Source: an uncultured Eubacteriales bacterium (GTDB taxonomy: Bacteria > Bacillota > Clostridia > Oscillospirales > Acutalibacteraceae). From it: a DNA stretch of 64,000 nt. The notes beneath the pieces are model-generated. The model saw only the letters and a list, made by a program, of their open reading frames with translations, was not told the DNA's origin and did no database searches. Below are positions 7,001 through 15,280 of this stretch, piece by piece; positions within the stretch are counted from its first letter, which is position 1; the number at the start of each line of letters is the position of its first letter. The position numbers and the translations under genes were made by a program. Location: the NCBI GenBank assembly GCA_934446475.1, contig CAKSEH010000003.1:62001-126000 (forward strand), read 5' to 3'.

Positions 7001-8062
7001 ATGAAAATCAGAAAATTTGCAGCGATTGCTTTGTCGGCTTTACTTACGCTTTCCTTTGCAGGGTGTGGAAGTAAGGGTAAGGAATCCTCATCCGGAGCCG
7101 ATATGACAGACGAGGAAAGAATAGTTTCCGCAGCGAAAGCGGGAATGGTAGGAAACTGGGGACTTGGTAACGAGTATGAAATTCAGGCGTTGCTTGCAAA
7201 GTACGGACAGCCTACTGATTATGTAAGTATGGACTTTACTATGGATCAGTTTGATACCGACGCTATTACTTTGGCATCGGCTATGACATATAACGAGCTT
7301 GGTCTTGTTAAAAACGATTATGACGGCGGCTACGGCTACGGAGACACTGTCGGCACAATAGATATGAACGATCAGGGCGTTGCAATGCTTGAGGATATGA
7401 TTTTCTGCACCAAGGATTTTGCGGATAAAAATCCCAACACTGTCCGTGCGTTTGTTTCGGCTTCGCTTAAAGGGTGGAAATACGCCTGTGAACACCCTGA
7501 TGAGGCGGCGAAAATAGTTTACAAAGCCGGGTCTTCGGTTTCCTCGGCGCATCAAGCCTATATGGCAAAAGAAGTTGTAAAGCTTGTTCAGACAGATACT
7601 AAGGGAAACACCGTTACCGATTACGGACATATGGATGATGAAGCATTACAGCAAACGCTTGATCTTGCTAAGAAATACATAAAGCTTGATGACAGCGCAG
7701 CTTCCGCAAAGCTTTCGAGCCTTACACTTGATGACATAAGAAATGCTTCGTTCCTTACAGGCGATATAGGAACACCCGAAAAAAAGAATGTTTCTATACA
7801 GCTTAAATGGTTGCCGCAGGCACAGTTTATGGGTTATTATGTTGCAAAGGATAAAGGCTATTACGACGAAGTGGGACTTAATGTTACCATTACTCCCGGA
7901 GGCGGAGATATCGGCGAAACAACGGCAGTTGCAGGCGGCACGGTTGATTTCGGTGTAACATGGGTTTCAAACCTTATCACCGCAAATGCCGGCGGAATGG
8001 ACCTTGTTGATGTGGCACAAATCTATCAGCGTTCCGGTCTTGTATTGGTTTACAAAAAGTAA
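7001..8062 (+). CDS. Circularly permuted NMT1/THI5-type substrate-binding lipoprotein
   Basis: This 353-aa lipoprotein has a lipobox (LSFAGCGS, Cys at about 22). The order of its NMT1-fold segments is swapped. Residues from about 48 on (VGNWGLGNEYEIQALLAKYG, DFTMDQF, SAMTYNELGLV, then FVSASLKGWKYACEHPDEAA) are the usual middle and C-terminal parts. Residues about 260-353 (VSIQLKWLPQAQFMGYYVAK, PGGGDIGETTAVAGGTVDFG, IYQRSGLVLVYKK) are what normally follows the signal peptide. Each segment occurs once and the frame is uninterrupted, so this is permutation, not duplication. ATG 7001 has GGAGG at 6988-6992. It would deliver pyrimidine-like ligands to the two permeases. The fold should still close because the canonical termini lie near each other; this is an inference. 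Confidence 0.8.
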   Translation: MKIRKFAAIALSALLTLSFAGCGSKGKESSSGADMTDEERIVSAAKAGMVGNWGLGNEYEIQALLAKYGQPTDYVSMDFTMDQFDTDAITLASAMTYNELGLVKNDYDGGYGYGDTVGTIDMNDQGVAMLEDMIFCTKDFADKNPNTVRAFVSASLKGWKYACEHPDEAAKIVYKAGSSVSSAHQAYMAKEVVKLVQTDTKGNTVTDYGHMDDEALQQTLDLAKKYIKLDDSAASAKLSSLTLDDIRNASFLTGDIGTPEKKNVSIQLKWLPQAQFMGYYVAKDKGYYDEVGLNVTITPGGGDIGETTAVAGGTVDFGVTWVSNLITANAGGMDLVDVAQIYQRSGLVLVYKK

Positions 8063-8067
8063 GATAT

Positions 8068-8101
8068 TTGGGTTGGCACGGTGAAAACTGTGCTAATCCA
8101 A
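8068..8101 (+). promoter_or_regulatory. Intercistronic 15-bp hairpin with GAAA tetraloop
   Basis: Arms 8068-8082 and 8087-8101 pair over 15 bases with three G-U pairs around a GAAA loop. No T-run follows, so it is not a normal terminator. Placed right after the binding-protein gene, it probably blocks 3' exonucleases and raises binding-protein mRNA over the enzyme genes. The next ribosome site begins one base later. Confidence 0.7.
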
Positions 8102-8127
8102 GGAGTTCAACGAAAGGATATGGTTTT

Positions 8128-9483
8128 ATGGATCTGCTTATTAAAAACGGAACGGCCGTTACGGATTCCGAAATGTTTAAGGCGGATATTGCGGTAAAGG
8201 ACGGCAAGATTATTACCGTTGCCGAAAACATTGAACCCGAAAGCGGCACGGAAATTGTAAATGCGGAAGGAAAACTTGTACTCCCCGGCGCTATTGATGC
8301 GCATACACACCTTGCAATGCCGTTTGGCGGAACGATATCGTCCGACGATTATTTTGCCGGCACAAGGGCTGCCGCCTGCGGCGGTACAACAACGGTATTT
8401 GATTTTGTTTTGCAGGACTTCGGCGAAACGATGCTTGAAGCGGTTAAACGCCGTGACAAGCTTTGTAAGCCGGTGGCGGCAGTTGATTACGCTTACCATA
8501 TTGCGATTAAAGATGTAAGCGGAGACCTCATCAATTCAATAGATGAGGCTGTCGAATACGGAGTTCCCTCCTTCAAGGTGTTTATGGTATATGATTTCGG
8601 CGTTAAGGACGGCGTTTTCTATCAGGTGCTTGAAAAGGCTAAAAGTGCGGGTGCGCTAATTGAGGTTCACGCCGAGAACAACGAAATGGTCAATATGTTT
8701 ACTAAAAAATTCCTTTCCGAGGGTAAAACAAGTGCGTGGTATCATTACCTCTCAAGGCCTGAATTTGTTGAAGCCGAGGCGGACGAACGGGCAATCCAGT
8801 GGGCAAAATCGCTTAACGCTCCGCTTTACATAGTTCATCTTGCAAATAAACAGGGTGTTGAGGCAGTGACTAAGGCCCGTGACGAAGGTTATGAAATATA
8901 CGCCGAGACCTGTCCGCAGTATCTTGAATTTACCTGTGATGTGTATAAACGGGAGGACGGCAGAAATTTTGTGTGCTCTCCGCCTATGAAAGGGGAAGAA
9001 AGCCGAAAAGCTCTGTGGCAGGCAATAAAAAGAGGTGACATTGCAACAATAGCAACCGACCACTGCCCGTTCCAATCCTACGAAAAAGATTGGGGGAAGG
9101 ATGATTTTTCAAAAATTCCGAACGGTTGCGCAGGAATTGAAAATATGTATCCTTATATGCTTTCGGCGGCAAATAAAGGTGAAATAAGTTTTCCGAAGGC
9201 AGTTGAGCTGTGTGCGTCAAATCCGGCAAAAATATTCGGATGTAAAAACAAAGGTTCACTTACTGTAGGTAAGGATGCTGATATTGTAATTTACGATCCT
9301 ACCGCTTATTTTACAATAACAAACGATAAAATGCATTCCGACTGTGACCACACAATTTGGGAGGGCGTAAAGCTTAAGGGCTATCCCGAAAAGACCTATT
9401 CAAGAGGACGCCTTGTATTTGATAAAGGCAAATTTAAAGGCGAAAAAGGCTGGGGCAAGTTTGTTAAATGCTCACTTAAATAA
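8128..9483 (+). CDS. hydA: Dihydropyrimidinase (D-hydantoinase family)
   Basis: This 451-aa cytosolic amidohydrolase opens the ring of 5,6-dihydrouracil or dihydrothymine to N-carbamoyl-beta-amino acids. Metal-site motifs are present in order: GAIDAHTHL (His at about 58 and 60), the carbamylated Lys in SFKVFMVYD (about 150), VHAEN, IVHLAN and ATDHCPF (Asp at about 311). Length and motifs match dihydropyrimidinase better than dihydroorotase or allantoinase. ATG 8128 has AAAGGA nine bases upstream; the longer frame starting at 8068 lies in the intercistronic hairpin. A hydantoin or other cyclic ureide substrate cannot be excluded, but the neighbouring dehydrogenase and amidohydrolase favour pyrimidines. 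Confidence 0.9.
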   Translation: MDLLIKNGTAVTDSEMFKADIAVKDGKIITVAENIEPESGTEIVNAEGKLVLPGAIDAHTHLAMPFGGTISSDDYFAGTRAAACGGTTTVFDFVLQDFGETMLEAVKRRDKLCKPVAAVDYAYHIAIKDVSGDLINSIDEAVEYGVPSFKVFMVYDFGVKDGVFYQVLEKAKSAGALIEVHAENNEMVNMFTKKFLSEGKTSAWYHYLSRPEFVEAEADERAIQWAKSLNAPLYIVHLANKQGVEAVTKARDEGYEIYAETCPQYLEFTCDVYKREDGRNFVCSPPMKGEESRKALWQAIKRGDIATIATDHCPFQSYEKDWGKDDFSKIPNGCAGIENMYPYMLSAANKGEISFPKAVELCASNPAKIFGCKNKGSLTVGKDADIVIYDPTAYFTITNDKMHSDCDHTIWEGVKLKGYPEKTYSRGRLVFDKGKFKGEKGWGKFVKCSLK

Positions 9484-9519
9484 TTTAACCTCTACATTTT
9501 ATTTTAAGAAGGTGAAACA

Positions 9520-10995
9520 ATGCTTGATATAAATAAAGAAGCCGCAAGATGTCTTTTATGCGCCGGCGGAGTTTGTGACAAAGCGTGCAAAAACGGATAT
9601 AAACCGGCTGAAATGATACGTTCCGTTTTTTTTGAAAACAGTGAAAACGCCGCAGGTCTCGTTAATAAGTCTGTTTGCGGCAACTGTCGGGGAGACTGCG
9701 AAAGTGCCTGTATACATTATGACGAGCCCATAAGAATCAGAGAAATGGTTAAAATACTGCCCGAACGTAAAAAAATAAAATTGAAGGATTTATCCATAGA
9801 TTTTTTGGGAGTTCATTTTGAAAATCCGTTTATTCTTTCTTCCTCGATCGTTGCCGGCAGTTATGAAATGTGTGCCAACGCATTTAAAGCCGGCTGGGCG
9901 GGTGCGGCGTTTAAAACAATAGGCTTTTTAAAGCCTCGGGAGGTTTCTCCGAGATTTGATGTTTTAAACAAGGAAAGCACACCGTTTATCGGCTTTAAAA
10001 ACTTAGAGCAGATTTCCGATCATGATTTAAGTGAAAATTTAAAAGATTTAAAACGGCTTAAAGAAGATTTTCCGAATAAGGTTATAGTAGCGTCGATTAT
10101 GGGAAGGGACGAAAAGGAATGGACGAGATTGGCCGAACTTGTAACCGAAGCTAAGGCTGATATTATCGAATGCAATTTCAGCTGTCCTCAAATGTGCGGT
10201 AAAGGGCTTGGCTCCGATGTCGGACAAGACCCGGAGCTTGTGGCACTGTATACTGCAGCGGTAAAAAGAGGCACACTTTTGCCGGTGCTTGCAAAAATGA
10301 CGCCTAATATCGGGCATATGGAAATACCGGCAATAGCTGCGGTAAGAGCAGGTGCGGACGGAATTGCGGCAATTAACACGGTCAAAAGTATAACGGGACT
10401 GACCTTAGACTGCAAAAAACCGAGAATGGATGTATCGGGTGAAAGCGCCGTTTCGGGTTATTCGGGGAAGGCGGTTAAACCGATTGCGCTCAGGTTTATA
10501 AGCGATATTAAGCACAACGCCGAATTGAAGGATATACCGATAAGCGGTATGGGCGGAATTGAGACTTGGCACGATGCGGCGGAGTTTATGGCGCTCGGCT
10601 GCGGCAGCGTTCAGGTAACCACGGCGGTTATGCAGTACGGATACCGTATAATAGACGATTTATTGAGCGGCTTGTCACTTTTTCTTTCCGAGAACGGTTA
10701 TAAAAGGCTTTCTGATTTTGTCGGTACGGCACTCGGTGAAATAGTTTCCGCCGATAAGCTTGACCGCAACAGTATTGTTTATCCCTTTTTCAACAAAAGT
10801 AAATGTGTAGGCTGCGGAAGATGTATGATTTCCTGTCACGATGCGGGGCATCAGGCTCTCACACTTAGCGATGAAACGCTTAAACCAAAGCTTGACCCGA
10901 GGAAATGCGTCGGCTGTCAGCTGTGTGCGCTTGTATGTCCTCTCGGATGTATAGGTCAGTCAAAAAGAATGGAGCTAAAGGCAAGCGGTTATTAA
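9520..10995 (+). CDS. preA: Dihydropyrimidine dehydrogenase, PreA-like, fused to N-terminal Fe-S domain, no FAD/NADPH part
   Basis: This 491-aa protein would reduce uracil or thymine to the dihydro form. Three parts are visible. Residues 1-75 carry two Cys clusters (CLLCAGGVCDKAC and CGNCRGDCESAC) like the start of PreT or DPD domain I. Residues about 80-400 form the FMN barrel with the active-site loop NFSCPQMCG (catalytic Cys near 221) and FMN-binding GMGGI. Residues 425-475 carry two 4Fe-4S motifs (CVGCGRCMISC, CVGCQLCALVC). The FAD and NADPH domains of full DPD, or a separate PreT subunit, are absent here and elsewhere in the window. Electrons may come from ferredoxin or another flavoprotein. 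Mid-operon, 36 bases after the dihydropyrimidinase. Confidence 0.88.
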   Translation: MLDINKEAARCLLCAGGVCDKACKNGYKPAEMIRSVFFENSENAAGLVNKSVCGNCRGDCESACIHYDEPIRIREMVKILPERKKIKLKDLSIDFLGVHFENPFILSSSIVAGSYEMCANAFKAGWAGAAFKTIGFLKPREVSPRFDVLNKESTPFIGFKNLEQISDHDLSENLKDLKRLKEDFPNKVIVASIMGRDEKEWTRLAELVTEAKADIIECNFSCPQMCGKGLGSDVGQDPELVALYTAAVKRGTLLPVLAKMTPNIGHMEIPAIAAVRAGADGIAAINTVKSITGLTLDCKKPRMDVSGESAVSGYSGKAVKPIALRFISDIKHNAELKDIPISGMGGIETWHDAAEFMALGCGSVQVTTAVMQYGYRIIDDLLSGLSLFLSENGYKRLSDFVGTALGEIVSADKLDRNSIVYPFFNKSKCVGCGRCMISCHDAGHQALTLSDETLKPKLDPRKCVGCQLCALVCPLGCIGQSKRMELKASGY

Positions 10996-11014
10996 AAATG
11001 TGGGGTGACGCAAA

Positions 11015-12181
11015 ATGGCGATAACTATGCTGAAGCTTTGCGAGGATGCAAAGTCAAAATATGATATGGAGCTTGTTGCGGGCAAAAACGGCATAGAAAA
11101 CACAGTAAGATGGGTTCATATGGTGGAGGACAGAGAAGTACCCGACTTTCTGCACGGCGGAGAGCTTATCTTTACAACGGGCATAGGCCATATCGAAAGT
11201 GATGACCGTATGCTTGAGTTTACCCGTAATCTTTATGCGCACGGTGCCGCAGGGGTTGTATTTAATATCGGGCCGTATATAAAAAGAATACCGCCCGATG
11301 TCATAAGCTTTGCAAACGAAAATGATTTTCCGGTTTTCACCTTACCGTGGAAGGTACATATAATTGATATTTCTTATGATTTCTGCGGCAGAATAATTGA
11401 AAACGAAAAAGCGGAAATGAGTCTTATGCAGGCATTTAAAAATCTTATTTTTGCACCCGAAAAGGAAGATGAATACCTGCCCGCAATGCAAAAGAACGGC
11501 TTTAACGCCGCAGAGCGTTACAGAGTATTTGCCATTACATTTTACGGAGCTGACGGTAAAGAAATAACATTGCCTCTCTATTCAAAAAACAAGATGCTTT
11601 TATGGCGTATTTTTGCAAGATCGGATTCTCCGGCGGGAATGTTTATCTATACCTCACGCCTTATTGTTGTAAAGCAACGGTGTCCGGATCATTGCGTTGA
11701 ACGGATACTTACGGCGCTTGAAAAGGCTTTCAGGCAAAGCAAGACAAGCTATAAAATAGGCATTTCGGACGATGGAGCAGGTTATCTTTCCGTATCTTAC
11801 CTTTATAAACATGCGAACGCTGCGCTTGTTACGGCAAAATACGAAGGCTCTGCGGTGAAAAGATATGACGACATAGGCGTAAACCGTCTTATACTTGCGG
11901 TTGAGGATAAAGCCGTATTGGAAACTTACGCAAATGAGGTTCTGAGTGCGGTTATCCGCTATGATGAAGAAAATAACACCGACTGCACCGAGCTTTTAAA
12001 GCTTTATATAGAGTGCGATTGCAGTGTTTACGCAGTGGCGGAGAAAAGCGGAGTTCACCGAAATACCGTAAACAACCGCATAAAACAAATAAGGGACCTT
12101 TTGGGCAGTACACTTACTGAAAAGAAAAAGGCTGAGCTTGTATTGGCATTTAAAATTAAAGATTTAATTAAGTTTATTTAA
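11015..12181 (+). CDS. PucR-family transcriptional regulator
   Basis: This 388-aa regulator has an N-terminal PucR domain (about residues 1-120; VRWVHMVEDREVPDFLHGGE and LIFTTGIG are typical). A middle sensory part follows, and the C-terminus holds a PucR-type helix-turn-helix (VYAVAEKSGVHRNTVNNRIK, about 345-365). The family controls purine, pyrimidine and gamma-aminobutyrate catabolism in response to the substrate. Here it sits inside the operon, 19 bases after preA, so it probably regulates its own operon. The TGCAC-type repeats around the promoter at 4405-4441 are candidate sites. Confidence 0.88.
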   Translation: MAITMLKLCEDAKSKYDMELVAGKNGIENTVRWVHMVEDREVPDFLHGGELIFTTGIGHIESDDRMLEFTRNLYAHGAAGVVFNIGPYIKRIPPDVISFANENDFPVFTLPWKVHIIDISYDFCGRIIENEKAEMSLMQAFKNLIFAPEKEDEYLPAMQKNGFNAAERYRVFAITFYGADGKEITLPLYSKNKMLLWRIFARSDSPAGMFIYTSRLIVVKQRCPDHCVERILTALEKAFRQSKTSYKIGISDDGAGYLSVSYLYKHANAALVTAKYEGSAVKRYDDIGVNRLILAVEDKAVLETYANEVLSAVIRYDEENNTDCTELLKLYIECDCSVYAVAEKSGVHRNTVNNRIKQIRDLLGSTLTEKKKAELVLAFKIKDLIKFI

Positions 12182-12196
12182 CGGAGGCAAATTAAA

Positions 12197-13528
12197 ATGG
12201 ACGCAAAAACTATTGTAGAATATCATAAAAAGTATAATTTACAGTCTTGGTCAAAGCAGGCGGCAATTAACCCACTTCCCATTAAGGACGCCGAGGGTAT
12301 ATATTTGTATGACTTTGACGGCAACAGATATACCGATATGTCAAGCCAGCTTGTAAACCTTAATGTGGGGCATAAAAATCGTCAGATAATTGACGCCATA
12401 CGGGAGCAGGCGGAAAAATACTGTTACATAGCGCCGTCTTACGCAAGCGAGCCGAGAAGCACCTTAGCCAAAATGATAGTTGACCTTATGCCTAATAATA
12501 TGGCAAAGGTGTTCTTTACAAACGGCGGAGCGGACGCAAACGAGAATGCGATAAAAATCGCCCGTATGTATACAGGTCGCCATAAAATATTTTCAAGATA
12601 CAGAAGCTACCACGGCTCAACCTACGGTGCCGGCAATCTTACGGGAGAGCCGAGGCGTTATCCGCTTGAACCGGGTGCTCCCGGTTTTGTAAAATTCTTT
12701 GACCCCTATGTTTACAGAGAAAAAATTAAGTTTGATTCCGAAAAGGCAGCGGCGGATTATTATGTTGAAAAACTCAGGGAGCAGGTTATTTACGAAGGAC
12801 CCGACAGCGTAGCCGGAATAGTTGTGGAAACGATTACGGGTTCTAACGGCGTAATCATTCCGCCCGAAGGGTATTTAAAGGGTGTTCGTGCCATATGTGA
12901 CGAGTTCGGCATTATGATGATCTGCGACGAGGTTATGGCAGGTTGGGGCAGAACGGGCAAAATGTTTGCGTTCGAAAATTTCGGTGTTAAGCCTGATATT
13001 GTTTCCTTTGCAAAGGGCGTTACCTGCGGCTATGTTCAGCTTGGCGGCGTTTGCGTATCAAAGGATATAGCGGCATTTTTTGACGACCACCTGCTTTCCT
13101 GCGGGCTTACCTACAGCGGTCATCCGCTTGCCTGTGCTGCCGGCGTTGCTTGCTTAAATTATTATAAAGACGCAAACATTCTTGAAAATGTCAATAAATC
13201 GGGAAAGGCTTTGGGCGAATGCCTTGAAGAAATGAAAAAAACTCATCCGAGCGTCGGCGATGTACGGTATATCGGCCTTTTCTCGGCGGTAGAGCTTGTA
13301 AAAGATAAGGAAACAAGAGAACCCCTTGTTCCTTACGGAAAAGACCCCGACGGAATTATGGGCAAGCTTATCGGTGAGCTTAAAAAGTGCGGATTTATGA
13401 CCTATTCGCACGAGAATATGATTATAGTAGCACCGCCGCTTATTATAACAACCGAGCAGATTAAGGAAGAGCTTAAAAAGCTTGACAAAGTGCTTTATAT
13501 TGCGGATGAAATTATAGGTAAGAGGTGA
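12197..13528 (+). CDS. Class III aminotransferase, probable beta-alanine aminotransferase
   Basis: This 443-aa PLP enzyme is expected to move the amino group of beta-alanine to pyruvate or 2-oxoglutarate, giving malonate semialdehyde. Fold-type I class III features are present: FTNGGADANENAIKIAR, YRSYHGSTYG, CDEVMAGWGRTG and the PLP Lys in FAKGVTCGYVQLGG (about 273). Substrate specificity within class III cannot be read from the motifs. The choice of beta-alanine rests on the amidohydrolase and alcohol dehydrogenase next to it. A GGAGG lies before ATG 12197. Omega-amino acid:pyruvate aminotransferase acting on beta-aminoisobutyrate is equally compatible. Confidence 0.82.
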   Translation: MDAKTIVEYHKKYNLQSWSKQAAINPLPIKDAEGIYLYDFDGNRYTDMSSQLVNLNVGHKNRQIIDAIREQAEKYCYIAPSYASEPRSTLAKMIVDLMPNNMAKVFFTNGGADANENAIKIARMYTGRHKIFSRYRSYHGSTYGAGNLTGEPRRYPLEPGAPGFVKFFDPYVYREKIKFDSEKAAADYYVEKLREQVIYEGPDSVAGIVVETITGSNGVIIPPEGYLKGVRAICDEFGIMMICDEVMAGWGRTGKMFAFENFGVKPDIVSFAKGVTCGYVQLGGVCVSKDIAAFFDDHLLSCGLTYSGHPLACAAGVACLNYYKDANILENVNKSGKALGECLEEMKKTHPSVGDVRYIGLFSAVELVKDKETREPLVPYGKDPDGIMGKLIGELKKCGFMTYSHENMIIVAPPLIITTEQIKEELKKLDKVLYIADEIIGKR

Positions 13529-13533
13529 CGGAT

Positions 13534-13929
13534 ATGTCAGGCGGACATTACGATAAAATAAAAAACGCAAATCTGTTTGATTGCCTGAGCATATCGCAAA
13601 CCCGTATAGTTCCGTCAAATTTAAGAAATGTACCCGCCGGATATTCGGAAGTACCGCTTGTGTTTCATTTAAAACCCGAAACGGTAAAAAAGCTCACCTT
13701 TAAGGTGCCTTGGGGCGGTGTTGTGTACGGGTTTATCAATTCCGCCTATGGACTTCGGGAAAAGCTGGGACTTAATTCAAATATAACAGATGTTGCAATT
13801 TCCGATTGGGACGGAAGGTTTATGCTCATATTTGAGACTGAAAACGAAACGGACTCGGTTGCCTTTAATGTAGAAGAAACAGATGTTATAAGGCTTTTAA
13901 ACGAGTGCCGCAGACCGATAGAAATGTAG
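13534..13929 (+). CDS. Uncharacterised 131-aa protein of the pyrimidine operon
   Basis: The family is not recognised. The protein starts MSGGHYDKIKNANLFDC and contains VPLVFHLKPETVKKLTFKVP and GLREKLGLNSNITDVAISDW. There is no signal peptide or transmembrane segment, so it is probably cytosolic and mixed alpha/beta. ATG 13534 has AAGAGG nine bases upstream; the GTG at 13525 overlaps the preceding stop and has no spacing for a ribosome site. It sits between the aminotransferase (5 bases) and the amidohydrolase (16 bases), and this coupling argues for a role in the same pathway. It might be an accessory or regulatory subunit; no catalytic motif is apparent. Confidence 0.7.
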   Translation: MSGGHYDKIKNANLFDCLSISQTRIVPSNLRNVPAGYSEVPLVFHLKPETVKKLTFKVPWGGVVYGFINSAYGLREKLGLNSNITDVAISDWDGRFMLIFETENETDSVAFNVEETDVIRLLNECRRPIEM

Positions 13930-13945
13930 AAGGGAAGAATGACTT

Positions 13946-15208
13946 ATGTATAAATGCAGTGAAGAACGAATGAAGGATAAAATAGAGACCTTTTCAAAAT
14001 TCGGCGATGCCGGACACGGCGGAATAACAAGATATTCGCTGTCGGATGCGGCAATTAAGGCCCGTAATGAATTTGTAAAGCGGATGACTGCGATAGGAGC
14101 AACTATTGAGACAGATGATGTTGCCAATATGTACGCAACAATTGCGGGCTCTGATCCTGAAGCTAAACGGATAGTAATGGCATCGCATGTAGACTCAGTT
14201 AAAAACGGCGGTAATTACGACGGCATACTGGGCGTTATGTCCGCTATGGAGGTGCTTGAAACCGTAGTTGAACAGAACATACCGCACAAGCACCCTCTTA
14301 CCGCAATGATATGGACAAACGAGGAGGGCTCGCTTTATCCGCCCGCAATGATGTGTTCGGGCATTGTTTGCTACGATTATCTTCCGGAGGATATTCGGCA
14401 AAAGTTTAAGTACGAGGATATGCTTGCAACCAAAAGTATGTTAGACCCCACAAAAACATTCGGTGAGGCGCTTGATAAATCCGGTTTTAAGGGAGAAAAA
14501 AGCAACCGTATCTCTCCCGAAAAATATCAATATATGTTTGAAACGCATATAGAGCAAGGGCCTATCCTTGAAGATAATAATAAGGACATCGGCGTTGTAG
14601 ACTGCGTTCTCGGTATGTTTAACTACCGTGTAAAATTCTACGGTCAGACCGTTCATGCCGGTACCTTTCCAATGCCTAAGCGCCGTGACGCTTTGTACGC
14701 CGCTTCAAAAGCGCTCTGCTATCTTCACGAGGAAATAGACAAGCTTGCAATCCCCGAGCTTGTGTATACCACGGGCGAGATTGTCTGCCATCCCTGTGTG
14801 CATACCTGTGTGCCGGACTATGTTGACTTTTCGATAGATGTCCGTCACAAAGATCCCGATGCGCTCGCTAAAGTGCTTGCGGTAGTAAAAAGCTGCGGCG
14901 AAAAGGAATGGGCAGGCTGCAAATGTGAGGTCACAAAGGCTTGGAACAGAGACACCGTTTACTGGGATAAAAGGCTTGTCGGCTATGTTGAGGAGTCCGC
15001 AACAGAATGCGGCATACCGCATATGTCAATTCATTCGGGTGCCGGTCACGATGCGCAGTTCGCCTCATATATGTTACCCACAACTATGATTTTTGTTCAG
15101 TCTAAGGACGGACTTTCCCATTGTGAGCCTGAGTTTTCTTCGGTTAAGCACTGTACCGAGGGCGCAACGGTAATGCTGGGTGCCGTGCTTAAAGCGGATA
15201 AAGATTGA
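13946..15208 (+). CDS. M20-family N-carbamoyl-beta-alanine amidohydrolase (beta-ureidopropionase type)
   Basis: This 420-aa zinc hydrolase belongs to the hydantoinase/carbamoylase branch of M20. It would release CO2 and ammonia from N-carbamoyl-beta-alanine. Metal and catalytic motifs are SHVDSVKNGGNYDGILG, WTNEEGSLY, FETHIEQGPILE and a C-terminal SGAGHDAQF. The same branch contains allantoate amidohydrolase and L-carbamoylase; the operon's dihydropyrimidinase makes the ureidopropionase role most likely. AAGGGA stands ten bases before ATG 13946. No signal peptide is present, so it acts in the cytosol. Confidence 0.85.
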   Translation: MYKCSEERMKDKIETFSKFGDAGHGGITRYSLSDAAIKARNEFVKRMTAIGATIETDDVANMYATIAGSDPEAKRIVMASHVDSVKNGGNYDGILGVMSAMEVLETVVEQNIPHKHPLTAMIWTNEEGSLYPPAMMCSGIVCYDYLPEDIRQKFKYEDMLATKSMLDPTKTFGEALDKSGFKGEKSNRISPEKYQYMFETHIEQGPILEDNNKDIGVVDCVLGMFNYRVKFYGQTVHAGTFPMPKRRDALYAASKALCYLHEEIDKLAIPELVYTTGEIVCHPCVHTCVPDYVDFSIDVRHKDPDALAKVLAVVKSCGEKEWAGCKCEVTKAWNRDTVYWDKRLVGYVEESATECGIPHMSIHSGAGHDAQFASYMLPTTMIFVQSKDGLSHCEPEFSSVKHCTEGATVMLGAVLKADKD

Positions 15209-15280
15209 TTTGAAAAAATGCCTCTCCCGTGTTATGGTTAAATTACAGGAGAGGCTATTTGGTGAACGAGGGTGAAATTT

